The position numbers and the translations under genes are program-made. 64,000 bases of DNA from NCBI GenBank assembly GCA_029204225.1, contig CM055096.1, positions 42,032,901 through 42,096,900 on the forward strand, written 5' to 3'. Below are positions 44,216 through 54,039 of the stretch, one piece after another. The notes below the pieces were generated by a model. It did no database searches. It had not been told where the DNA came from and saw only the letters and a program-made list of their open reading frames with translations. The number at the start of each line of letters is the position of its first letter. Position 1 is the first letter of the stretch. Source of the DNA: Diphasiastrum complanatum (lineage: Eukaryota > Streptophyta > Lycopodiopsida > Lycopodiales > Lycopodiaceae).

Positions 44216-44423
44216 TATTATTGTGTCTTTTTTGTGTTGGGTACGAGTTTCTGATGGTTTTGGATTTTTATTTATTTTTTATTTTTGGTGTTTCTTTGGA
44301 GTTTTTAGGGTTTTTGGTGTTTCTAAATTTTTGAGGGTTTTTAAGGAAGTCAAGGGGAAGACTCACTATGAAAAGAGCTTTCTATTGGTATGAGTTTTAT
44401 GTTTGAAAATTTTATTTCGGTGG

Positions 44424-44746
44424 CATTTCCACAATACACAAATTACAAGTGGAATAATGCTCTCCACTAGAGGTCACCATCAAAAGGTGGCTCACTCTAC
44501 TTTTTTTAAGAGGGGTCTTCTTGCATTTATTACTTTGCCTAGAAATTCTCATTCCATCTTTTGGGATTCACCATGAGGCTTACACAGTTCTTGCTTGTCA
44601 TTCCTAACTAACATTTCTCGGCTCTCATACTCGGCTCTCAGTCTTCGTTCGTCTCATCTTCTCAGAGACCTCCTCGATCTAAGGTGAGAGGTGCTCTTGA
44701 GAAGCTCTATCCGAGTATCTTGGGGATGCGTCAGAATCAGCCAACA
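44424..44746 (-). repeat. 5' LTR of element G, truncated
   Basis: 323 bp matching 41,297-41,653 and ending CAACA at the copia junction. The inner part and any primer-binding site are missing. Confidence 0.75.
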
Positions 44747-44751
44747 TCAGG
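44747..44751 (+). repeat. Target-site duplication tcagg, right copy of element G
   Basis: One mismatch to tcaag at 40,495-40,499. Confidence 0.75.
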
Positions 44752-45420
44752 ATAGCCAATGAAAATACATTTATTTGTCCTATGATCTAGCTTCTTCCTA
44801 AGCTATTTAGGAATGTGAACAAAACATACACAACCAAATATTTTTAAATGGCTGACACTAGGCTTGTGTCCATGCCAAACTTCATAAGGAGTTTTGTTGT
44901 TGATGACTTTGGTGCTGAATCTATTTTGTATGTAACATGCTGTGGTAGTAGCTTCTGCCCAGAACTTTGCAAGTAGATGTGATTGAAATAGCATGGATAT
45001 GGCTAAGGTGAGAAGAGTTCAATTCTTCCTTTCTGCAATCCCGTTCTATTGAGGTGAATAAGAAGTGGTGAATAGTCTTCTAATACCATGTTCAGCCATG
45101 TAGTCAGACATCTTGTTAGAGAGGTATTCATCGCCACCATCAGTTCGGAGTGCTTTCACTTTTGTAGACGTTTGTGTCTCATCCATGGCCTTGAATCTCT
45201 TGAAGCATTCAAAGGCTTCAGGTTTGTGCTTAATAAACATGACTGTAGACCATCTAGAATAATCATCTATAAAAGTGATAAAATAGATTGCATCTCCTAA
45301 GGACGGAGTTGGCATTGGACCACAAAGATTGCTATGTACAAGATCTAATACATGCTTTGTTATGATGGAATGTGATTTGAGAAACTTGCTTCTAGAGTGC
45401 TTCCCATAGATGCAGGATTC
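44752..45420 (-). pseudogene. copia P/Q: integrase
   Basis: In minus order: LDLVHSNLCGPMPTPSLGDA, FITFIDDYSRWSTVMFIKHK (first Asp), LRTDGGDEYLSNKMSDYMAE (second Asp), and TTSYSPQ, stop, NGIAERKN (Glu). Then FWAEATTTACYIQNRFSTKV, TPYEVWHGHKPSVSHLKIFG and CIFIGY follow at the junction with element G. All three D,D35E residues are present, but stops after SYSPQ and HIPK inactivate it. Confidence 0.87.
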
Positions 45421-46085
45421 ACAAAAGAAAGTTTTCCTATCTTATGAAGAAGGGAAATACAATCCATCAACTAAACTATTACAACACATATAAGAAAGTG
45501 ATCTTGTATTCACATGTCCAAATCTACTATGCCACAGAATTATCGTTTACATTTTCATGAGAGATGCTAGCTAATGCAACTGAATTAGAGAGTACATAAA
45601 GATTTCCAACTCTAGTGCATGTAGTTAGAGTAGTATCTTCATCGAAGATTGTACACTCTGCTCATATGAGAAAGTAACAATGTAGCCCTCATCAGTCATC
45701 TTAGAAACTGACAATAGGTTCTTTGATAGCTGAGGTACATGAAAAACATTGGTGACATAAATAGAAAGATCATTGTTGAAAGTGATCTTGACTGTCTCTT
45801 TGCCTTCCATGTGTATGGTGCTTGAATCTCTGAGGTAGATGAATTGATATCTATTGTAAGCTGCATACTCGATAAACCATTCCTTGTGAGAGGTCGTGTG
45901 TTGGGTAGCGCCACTGTCTAGGTACCAGCTATCATAGTCTTCGTTAATGCCACTGTTGTAAGCCATTAACAAGTATGTATCTTGCTCCTTAAATTTCGCC
46001 ACATTGGAGGAGTCTAGCTATTGTTGTTGTTGCTTCTTTGCCTCGTTGTAGATGCAGATATGACACTCTTTGATGTCATGATTGG
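45421..46085 (-). pseudogene. copia P/Q: Gag end, protease and pre-integrase
   Basis: The frame 45,625-46,002 reads SWYLDSGATQHTTSHKEWFI (intact D-S-G-A-T) and VTNVFHVPQLSKNLLSVSKM. The pre-integrase HSRFGH and CESCIYGKHSRSKF parts lie at 45,400-45,540. Upstream, at about 46,020-46,080, only a short CHICIYNEAKKQQQQ remnant of a zinc-knuckle region remains. Beyond 46,085 the sequence is LTR, so nearly all of Gag and the PBS are deleted. Confidence 0.8.
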
Positions 46086-46725
46086 CTCTCTTGCTGACGA
46101 TGCCCTTAAAAATGCGAAGGTGTCTTTAAAACAGTTTAATTTCTTCAAAATAGTTGAAAGGAAGAAGAAGCTAAAGGCAAGTGTCGCATTTTTTGGGAAA
46201 GTGCAAAAAACCTGACACTGTCGTATTTTGAGAAAATGCAAAAAAGTCGACACTATTGAAAAATGTTGAAGTTGAACTATACTAAAGTATCACATATTGG
46301 AAAAAACTGACATTTTGAAAAACTCGTTCATTTCTGCAGACTGTTGCGACACTTAGTGTATTTTTGCAGATTGTTGCGACACTTAATGTATTTCTATAGA
46401 GTTGTTCTGAATGTTAATCCATGGAAGTTCTTGAAGATGGCCAAGTCTTCAATGATCTTCAAATTATTGAACTTAACATCGAACTTAAAATATGATAGGA
46501 TTGGTTACCCTTTGCTGGACATCAGCCAAAAGCCCGTTGTAGACGTTTTTCAAATAGTTTGGTTGTCTAAGTCGTGATTCCTACAGGTATCAGATGAGCA
46601 GATGTAAAACCAACGTTGGTTTCACCTAACCCTAGATCAATGATCAATAAATGTAGAGGAAGAATCTTAAATAGAAACTAGTCATTCACGAAGCTAAAGA
46701 CAACTGTGGACTTAATTTCCAACAC
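46086..46725 (-). repeat. 5' LTR fragment of copia P/Q
   Basis: It follows the order of 37,490-37,943 and 38,420-38,560 with moderate divergence (for example TTGAAGATGGCCAAGTCTTC and CCCTAGATCAATGATCAATA). It lacks the 476-bp inverted-repeat element and the part equivalent to 36,740-37,480. Confidence 0.75.
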
Positions 46726-46739
46726 ACAACACTTTTGAG

Positions 46740-47630
46740 CATTAGAGGAGTTCTAAATCCAAAAAAGATCCTTTGTAAAGATACTTTTTATATTTTTTCT
46801 CAAGTTTTGCATACACATGGACCAATCAAAACACTCAAATTTGAAATCTACGTAACGTAGCTCATTAGAATTAATTTTTTTTTTTTCAAATAATGCTATA
46901 ATTCGGCGCTGGGGGCATCCCGCAAACATGACATGTTATTAATAGTATAATATGCAATTATCATTTAAAATAGCATAACTTTTCAACCGTAGCTCCAATT
47001 GAGACAAAAAAATTATATTGTTGGAAAGCGCTCAATGAGACCTTTCCAATGGTATCCTAGACAACCTACTTTTGACCTACAGTTCAAAAGTTATGGCCGG
47101 TCAAAATTTTAGACCAAAAAAAGAAAGTCCCATACATATCTCTCTTGTGCGTGGATAGAGTACCCTCTCACTCAGAAGGTACTCTATCCACGCACAAGAG
47201 AGATATGTGGACTTTTTTTTTTTTTGGTCTGAAACTTTGATCGGCCATAACTTTTGAACGGTAGTTCGGAAGTAGTGAGAGGGTTCTCTATCCGCGCACA
47301 AGAGAGATATGTGGACATTTTTTTTGGGTCTGAAACTTTGACCAGCCATAACTTTTGAACGGTAGTTCGGAAGTAGATCATGTAGGTACCATTGGAAAGC
47401 CGATATAACTTTTGTCTCAATTGGAGCTATGGTTAAAAAGTTATGCTATTTTAAATGAACTACAAACGATAATCTACATAGAATGGTTAGGCATCGAAAC
47501 TAGTGCGGGCAGAAATGAAAAATAATTTGAGCTGAAAATGAATTTATTTTGATCCTTTACATTAATAAACTTTGTCAATCTACGTGTCAATCCTTAAAGG
47601 GTCTTTTTTGGATTCAGAATTCCTCTGATG
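46740..47630. mobile_element. Inverted-repeat (MITE/foldback-like) element, 891 bp
   Basis: The left end CATTAGAGGAGTTCTAAATC CAAAAAAGA is matched in inverse by the right end (reverse complement CATCAGAGGAATTCTGAATC CAAAAAAGA), about 35 bp with few mismatches. Interior words are shared with 37,944-38,419. Much of the centre is a long inverted repeat. No coding. No clear target duplication. Confidence 0.8.
46965..47455. repeat. Long palindrome with a duplicated right arm
   Basis: The left arm (AGCATAACTTTTCAACC... to GTGCGTGGATAGAGTACC) is inverted in the right arm (GGTACTCTATCCACGCACAA ... to AAAAAGTTATGCTATTTTAA). The spacer is only about 13 bp near 47,172. A segment of about 110 bp in the right arm (CATAACTTTTGAACGGTAGT and CAAGAGAGATATGTGGAC) is present twice. 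The RNA would fold into a long hairpin. Confidence 0.85.
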
Positions 47631-48061
47631 ATTATGCTAAATTGATCTCTATTTTGGAGATATCTTGCTATTTTACTTGTGTCCCCTTTGGAAGGTGCAT
47701 AGCTTGAGGGATGGTGCTTGGGCATACTCTTGTCTCCTTTCATTGGATTTTATTGTGTCATGCTTTTAATTGCTTATTGCTTAGTATTAGCTACAATCTC
47801 CTTCGTTCCCTTTGGGTGTTAAATTAGAATTAGTGTAACGATCTTGCTAGTTGGGTACCCCCTTAGCAAGATCATGGGATTTTGTTATTCTTGGTTAGTT
47901 GGGAAGCCTCAGTCAAGTTTAGTTATTTCTATTCCGAGCACGAGTTGGGAAGCCTTGGTGCCATTGACAACATTGGCACTGTTGCTGCTTTTTAAAATTT
48001 TTCTACCTAGCTTTCTTGTTCTTTCTTGTAGATCTCAGAAGGTGGACGACCGGTCTACCCC
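47631..48061. other. Spacer, no recognised gene
   Basis: A perfect 10-bp stem, GATCTTGCTA...TAGCAAGATC, lies at about 47,842-47,873. A 96-codon plus frame (47,844-48,134) has no recognised domain. Confidence 0.4.
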
Positions 48062-48105
48062 ATTAGAGGAGTTCTCAATATCAAAAAGACCCTTTAAGGA
48101 ATGCC
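48062..48105 (+). mobile_element. Isolated end of the inverted-repeat family
   Basis: CATTAGAGGAGTTCTCAATA then TCAAAAAGACCCTTTAAGG matches the left end of the 891-bp element. No opposite end was found nearby, so it is a fragment or the partner has decayed. Confidence 0.6.
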
Positions 48106-48299
48106 ATGTAGGACATAGAAAAATATCAAAATAAAAGAAACAATATTGTTTATTCGCTTGCCCCCACCACTCCTAAGGCTCCCCAACTCCCAATGATCTA
48201 ACCACAGTGTCTATAGTCACAGTTAAGAACTGTAAACAGTTCGTAGTATAACTTGACTAAATTCAAAAATATTCTCTCCATTGGTTACGAAAAGGGCAG

Positions 48300-48510
48300 T
48301 ATTTTCGCTGGATCTAGAATATGACCGCCATCCCCAAATTTGAATCAGGAAAAATAGCAAAATGTTTACATATGCATTCCTTCCACGAGAATGAAAATAT
48401 GGGTGCCATCTCCAATTATGAACGTCATCTTCACATTGGAATGGAAATATGAGCACCAACTACCTATTGGAATGAAAAAATAAGCGGCATTTCCAGAATT
48501 GAATCAAGCA
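48300..48510. repeat. Degenerate tandem repeat
   Basis: About four units of the type GGAATGAAAATATG-(A/G)-(G/C)CGCCATCTCC...AATTGAATCA, with spacing of about 40-60 bp and heavy divergence. Confidence 0.55.
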
Positions 48511-48561
48511 TACAAGCATGGAGATTGGATTGATCGTATAGAGTATATAGTATAATCAAAG

Positions 48562-49260
48562 ATGAGTATTTTGTTTTGCTTCATAGAATCTGTTCATAGT
48601 ACTTTGATGCAACTGATTACTCTATTGTTTTTTCTGATGACAACATTGTATCATCTACATGTGATATCCCTATTGATTTGGCACCTTTGTAGAGAAGAGG
48701 AGGCAAAGGAATTCAAATATCTGCTAAGGATCATTCTCATTATAGGGCAGAAGGAAAGAAAAACTTGGATTTGTGGATAGATGGAACATCATATCCACAA
48801 GATCCAAGAACTTTGACACATCCCACATTCTCCTCAATAACTCATCTAGTTACATGGATATGAAATGGGCATAGTGGATTACTAGGATATTGTGAAAGAT
48901 TGCAAAATCATGGAAAACAACTTTATATGAATAAAGTTCACTTTTTAGAAGGTGAGTTAATTCGGATATCCTCTTATTGTCAGAATAGAGATTGTCATCT
49001 CCAAAAGACGTTAGAGAAAAATGAACAACTTAAAAAAAATAATGAATCTTTACAGAAGATAACATCAATATCAAATCAGAACTAGAGCAAATGCAATCAA
49101 TCTTACAATCTATTTGTATTGAAAACTTACAATTACTGAAGAATGTGAAATTGACAAAGAAGAAGGCTAAAAGTAAGAAGCGAAAGTAACAAAGTTGCAA
49201 GGATATTCAAACGCTTTCAAAAGGAGGTTATCGAAATAGAAGGATCTGTGCATTCCAGTA
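48562..49260 (+). other. Unidentified coding-like stretch with coiled-coil character
   Basis: The frame 48,900-49,085 reads NKVHFLEGELIRISSYCQNR then DCHLQKTLEKNEQLKKNNES, a Leu/Glu/Lys-rich pattern suggesting a coiled coil. A basic KVRSESNKVARIFKRFQKEV frame follows. It may be the N-terminal part of the gene fragment at 49,722-50,084, but I could not find a phase-consistent splice. Confidence 0.3.
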
Positions 49261-49377
49261 AGCATATTTTGATTTTTGTAAGTTTTTCAATGATATTTGG
49301 ATTTAATTTCAGCTATGGTGATATTCTGTTAACTATCTAATTTTTTTGCAAATCTGCATTAGTAGCTCCTTGGAATA

Positions 49378-49578
49378 TTAAAGACAATGCATACTTTTAA
49401 TTGATTCAGCCAGGGTACGGTTCTTCCTCTCGGCCAAGCCATTCGACTGAGGAGAATAAGGAGTGATAAATGGCTGCTCAATGCTTTGGCTTTGGCAGTA
49501 CTCCTTAAATTCGGTAGATATGTACTCTTCACCATTGTCAGACCTCACTAGGAATGTCATTGGGCACAATATTGACAA
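49378..49578 (-). pseudogene. Isolated copia integrase fragment
   Basis: The minus strand reads FLVRSDNGEEYISTEFKEYC then PYSPQSNGLAERKNRTLAES. It holds the second catalytic Asp and the Glu of a D,D35E integrase. The other domains are absent on both sides, so it is a 200-bp relic. The frame is open throughout. Confidence 0.85.
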
Positions 49579-49721
49579 GAAAATCCACTGAGCGTATTAT
49601 GACGAACAATAGGAGTTCAAATATAAAGTGTAAAATAACAGAGTCTTTGATCATTATTACATTACATTCATTGAATAGTATTAATTCTTTGTTAACTAAG
49701 TCTGATTAATTCTTTGGATAG

Positions 49722-50084
49722 GTGCTGAAGGAGAATCATGATATATTATCATGGATATTCTCAAGGACATCTTATCCTAGGATCATCAAGGACCATATGG
49801 ATGGAGGACTTCTCAATGTTCCAGGAGTTGGAGACTTCAATTTTGAATGGCACTTAGCAAGTGATTTGAAAACATTGAAATGTATGTATAATGTCTCTCA
49901 AGGTACTACATCAAAACACCCTTTTTTGTATTGCATGAAAATGGAAAAAAATGTTACTAGGAGTACAGAAATTACTAGACAATATGCCGATCCAAACTGG
50001 AAGCCCGTGCTGCCTATCCCCTTGAAAAATGTGTATGATTGTACTTTTCATGCAGAAGTTAGATCATCATTTATCATCATATAG
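49722..50084 (+). CDS. Unidentified coding fragment, possibly transposon-derived
   Basis: A 120-codon open frame reads SYPRIIKDHMDGGLLNVPGV, SDLKTLKCMYNVSQGTTSKH, FLYCMKM and NWKPVLPIPLKNVYDCTFHA then EVR. The C...YC pair and LPIPL...CTLHA-like ending remind me of uncharacterised plant and fungal proteins linked to mobile DNA. I cannot name the family. It is preceded by TTTGGATAG, a plausible 3' splice site, so it may be an internal exon. Codon usage and the long open frame favour a real, perhaps decayed, gene. Confidence 0.4.
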   Translation: MLKENHDILSWIFSRTSYPRIIKDHMDGGLLNVPGVGDFNFEWHLASDLKTLKCMYNVSQGTTSKHPFLYCMKMEKNVTRSTEITRQYADPNWKPVLPIPLKNVYDCTFHAEVRSSFIII

Positions 50085-50099
50085 TTTTTTTCAATTCCA

Positions 50100-50960
50100 A
50101 GAGGGTGAACATGATCTCCCAAGGGATTTTTAGCTCTTGCCATTTTTCACTCCCAGCATCGTACAAACCCAAAATCACACCAACATCCCAAAATTGGCCA
50201 TCCAAGCCCACCCCTTGGTACTTATCCTCATCCATCCAACCTTTATCACTGGCCAAGTTGGAGAATCTAAATTCCCAACACATCTTTCACCATTAGACAT
50301 TTTGATTTCATCAAGTTACGTTTCCAGATCTACATTCCCCAAATCCCATATCTGCATTCTCCAGCCATCCCCTTGCATTTATTCAATTTACATTCCCAAC
50401 TTTTGGCATCCACATTCACAAGTCTTTTTACCTTCCCCAACTCAGATCCACCCATACTCCCAAATTCCATAATCCCCAAATCTCATATTTCCAAATTTTT
50501 GACTAGATCTACCTTCTCCAACCCTCTATCACTCATCTGGACTTCCCATATTTCCAAGTTCTTTCATTTTCCAAATCTTTAGACCCAAACTCCCAAGATC
50601 CTCTCAGCTTATTTTCACACTCCCATTTTTTTTCATATTCCCTTGTTCAAAGACCTACATTCCCAATCACCTATCTTCCCTAGATCTTATCATCCCATTC
50701 CCAAGATTTGATTTCTAGATTTAAGATCCATTTTCACATTTCGCATTCCCAATTTCCGAATCTCCATCTTGTTGAGTCCCTAGTTGATTCCCAAATCTAT
50801 GCTCCCAAATCACATTCCCCAATTCCATCTTCCCAAGCTCACATTCTCACATTCCCACATTCCCACATTCCCATTTTCAGGGCATAGATCTTGAATTCCC
50901 AAATTGAAGAAGCCTTGTTGCCTTCCCAAACAAGATATGCTCCCAAGATACGACCTTAGA
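50100..50960 (+). repeat. TTCCCA-rich low-complexity tract
   Basis: Dozens of spaced ATTCCCA, ACTCCCA, TTCCCAA and CCCAAAT words give a C/T/A-biased plus strand with few G. The end has a clean run of CACATTCCCACATTCCCAC. It lies just upstream of a gypsy gag fragment and could be that element's leader. Confidence 0.65.
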
Positions 50961-51129
50961 AAATATCTTTTGTTTGGATGCAACTAAAATCAGGTTGAAA
51001 GACTAGGATCTCGAGAGAGGAAGAAAGTTTGCTTGAAGATCGAAAACTGTCAACTAGCCATCCCTAGCCTCGGAATCTCCAAGAGTAGTTCCTGTCAATA
51101 ATCCAAACCAACCTCAAGAGAATCCAGTA

Positions 51130-51535
51130 CCACCTGAGGGACCAGGAGCCCAAAGGATCCTCAATTCCCTAGCCTATGTTGTACCATTATCAGGAGCTAT
51201 CCCACATAATTGATGAGCTCCTAGACTTGATCTACCACAATACAATGGTACAACCAACCCTGCCCGCTATCTTCAAATTTATGAGAAAGTATGTAAAGTC
51301 TATGGAGAGACAACTCCAAAAGAAAAACTTTGACTTTTTAGTATGACCCTCACTGATGCCACTCGCAAGTGGTATTTCAACCTTGAGCATCACGAATGAA
51401 ACAACTAGGAATCCCTCAAGGAATCATTCGTTAAAAGATTCAAATCGTCTAGATTTCTTGAAATCTCATCGTTGTTGCTTAGTAAGATCGTATTTGAAAC
51501 TTGTGCGATTGTAAAAGCCAACATTTAGGCAACTG
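51130..51535 (+). pseudogene. Ty3/gypsy-type Gag fragment
   Basis: The plus strand reads ENPVPPEGPGAQRILNSLAY, then RLDLPQYNGTTNPARYLQIY, KVCKVYGETTPKEKL, LFSMTLTDATRKWYFNLEHH and ESLKESFVKRFKSSRFLEIS. W-x-F and F-x-K-R-F are the retrotransposon gag pattern, and the piece matches Gag of element G (43,449-44,215) in order. Four in-frame stops. No pol follows. Confidence 0.8.
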
Positions 51536-51539
51536 CCTC

Positions 51540-52504
51540 CTCCAACACACGTGCATGACGAGCATTGACCATACCAGCTTCAAGTACAAATTTCTCTGTC
51601 AGCCTGTACGGGCCTGAAGTATCATTTATGTTAGTCAGAAAACATTCCATTACCATAAGGTGCACCTCCACGCTCCAAAAGCAAGACTATGAGGTTTTGA
51701 GAGAGAGTGGCAGCAGGTGGGCATCCTGTAGTGCCGCCTTTGACCATGATATAATCATACTCATGTGTTATTATGTAATTTTTTTTTCATATTGTTTTTA
51801 GTCTTTCCATTATTTGCAACTATCATTTTCTTGTTCAATGAATGATAAATAGTAGAACATATAGGAGTCAACAATGTACAAATTTTGCATCTGAGAAAAA
51901 CAATTGTGGTATGTGTATTAACTAACATATCTGTAATCATGTTTTGCTTTATTATAGTTCTTCATCTTCAATATGTCAATTTTGAATGGCTTTCATTCTA
52001 TGAGGTTAGTCTTCTATTATAGTTTGAGCATGAGGTATTCTCATTAGAAACAAAATTTTCAACTAAGTAGGCTGAAGCTTATGATATACAAATATTTGAG
52101 AATTCTTCTTGTTCATGTCAAGATTTTTAATGGTGAGAAAGAATTGGAAAATCTTTTTTGCAGCAGCCATTCCCTCATATCTTTTGGCAAAGGTGGAATT
52201 TGTTTGTGCAAAGGGATTGGAGATGGAAGATTGAAAGAAAAACCGAATGAAGACTCAAGAAGCGCATCTAGTTGTTGAATCCAACAATATCATAATTGAT
52301 TGAAGACATTATAGGAAGGGTGGAAAAGAAAAGAAGATGGCTGTGATGTATGCTTGGGAGCTGAGCATGCAATATTAAGTAGCTCCCTATTCGCACTTCC
52401 TTCTTCTTGAGTTGCAACATATTGTTTGCTTGATCTCATCTCCTAAACTGCCACAAGTTTCAATTTAGGGTAAAGAAATTGTACCCCTTGGCAAAGATGA
52501 ATGC
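51540..52504. other. No recognisable gene
   Basis: A 78-codon plus frame at 51,565-51,801 has no known motif. The rest is AT-rich. Confidence 0.45.
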
Positions 52505-52790
52505 TTGTTGTGATTGAATGCACTTTTATTGTTGTTTGATCGCACTTGTTTACTCACTCTGATCAGAACATGGACGTCTACGACTCCTTAGTTTCTGATC
52601 AGACGATGGTTGTCTTTGACGCCTGAGGAACTCACGTTATCATACTACTCTTCCATTTATTTCAAAACTATACCTCACGTTGAATCTGATTTCAGTAGTA
52701 CCACATACAAACCATCTCTTATCTCTTCGGTGGACTGTACTCTTATTTTAGAGTATGAATTAATTTTTTTGTTGTTGCTAGTGACTTTTT
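52505..52790 (+). repeat. LTR fragment related to copia P/Q, inverted copy
   Basis: It matches the reverse complement of about 36,745-37,025 in order, including TTGTTGTTTGATCGCACTTG, CACTCTGATCAGAACATGGA and TCTTCGGTGGACTGTACTC. It is a solo or truncated LTR on the plus strand, with no adjacent coding of the same element. Confidence 0.75.
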
Positions 52791-53639
52791 GATGATCATC
52801 ATATGTGGAAGAGATGAAGTCTTTCAAATCTAATTTGGATTCAGTCCTTGATCTCTTTACTTTTCTTCCCATATACTGCTCTCATAAACTATCATCGAAT
52901 TGAATGATAGCTAAAAACTTACAAGATGGAATGTATCTTTGTTATGTAAGGTCTCCAACAGTCTACACTATCGGAACGTAATGCTACATACATGTAGCAT
53001 TGTTTAGAATTGAAGCATAAATTGTTCACATGTACTAAACCTTTGCCATTTGCATCTATACAATAAATGATTAATGATATGAACTCATCTATAACTTGTA
53101 TTGTTTGTTAATGCATGAAGAATCGATAGTACCAAATACATTATGGCATCTTCATAGGATAATGCTTCCACCTCTATTCAGATATGAGCTTTATCTATGC
53201 TATTGAAGAGTATCACTCCCTTGACAAAGAAAAAACATTATTAAAATGATATTTTCTTCAATTCCGCATTAATACCTTGTTATTAACTTAACTTTCTTTT
53301 TGCTTACACAGTAGGTTTTAGACTATTATTGACTTAACTCAAGACGTATAAATCTACAATTTTTTGGCTTAAGTACTCTTGGAACTCATGGATTTGCGCA
53401 AAGAGTCATTATAGTCTCTAGAGTTGGTATGACATGGAGTTGCCCTAACACAAACAATCCAATGGTTTTTCTCTTTTATTGCAGCCCAAATAACTACGTA
53501 AATTTCACACTTGCTGTAAAGTCCTAAACCAAGGATCCTATTATAAGCATGCCAAAACAAGCGACCACAAAGGGAACGGATGGTTGGACAAACCAACCCA
53601 ACCAATCCTAGATCAAACGGATCTAGCCCCCAAGCTATC
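52791..53639. other. No recognisable gene
   Basis: AT-rich sequence up to 53,370, then a 78-codon minus frame (53,369-53,605) without known motif. Part may belong to the gypsy LTR to the right. Confidence 0.45.
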
Positions 53640-54018
53640 GATCAATCTCATTAAGAAATGAGGCATCACACTAGTAGCATACTACTACTAGTCTCACAAT
53701 CAAGGATACACTAGTGAGAGCCCAATAGGTATACTTATACCCTCCAAGGCCCATGCACCACTAGTAGTGCACTATGACACCTCACTCACTGGACACCTCT
53801 ACAGCCTATCTGGGCTGCATCATCTAGTTCCCCAATGACTCACTGATAGACCCATACCAATTCACCATCATGAGTTCAGGTGTACAACCAGTAATTATGA
53901 CCTTATACACATAAGGGTCCCAATTCCCTTATAGTTACAATTAACTTACGAGTTGTTGGTCTATCGATCCCTAGCATGGACACACTACCCGAGACCAATC
54001 GTGGGCATGAAATTCTTT
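53640..54018 (-). repeat. Probable LTR of a chromovirus (Ty3/gypsy) copy
   Basis: It lies downstream, in the minus sense, of the chromodomain and purine tract. It contains repeated ACTAGTAG/ACTAGTG words near 53,670-53,775. No second LTR is present, so ends are uncertain. Confidence 0.45.
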
Positions 54019-54031
54019 CCCCCTTATTCAA
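54019..54031 (-). promoter_or_regulatory. Polypurine tract of the gypsy copy
   Basis: Minus strand AATAAGGGGGAAAG after the Gag-Pol end, typical of chromovirus 3' ends. Confidence 0.65.
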
Positions 54032-54039
54032 GTTCTGTC

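Larger units (their letters stand above)
40500..44746 (-). mobile_element. Gag-only gypsy-like LTR element G, inserted in copia P/Q
   Basis: Ends TGTTG...CAACA with tcaag/tcagg duplication, interrupting the copia integrase in frame. Repeats 41,297-41,653 and 44,424-44,746 are LTR copies; the right one lacks its inner part. The interior holds a minus-strand Ty3/gypsy-type Gag but no protease, RT, RNase H or integrase motif on either strand. It thus depends on other elements, or is an internally deleted copy. Confidence 0.78.

Noticed and set aside
41297-44746. Alternative reading: element G is only 41,300-44,746 with 350-bp LTRs
   Set aside because: The copia integrase frame resumes exactly at 40,494, and tcaag/tcagg and TGTTG/CAACA fit the longer element; kept only as a caution.
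49259-49721. Intron joining 49,258 (GTAAGC) to 49,722 (TTTGGATAG)
   Set aside because: Splice-like signals exist, but no upstream open frame matches the phase of the downstream exon; the phase-matching frame has a stop.
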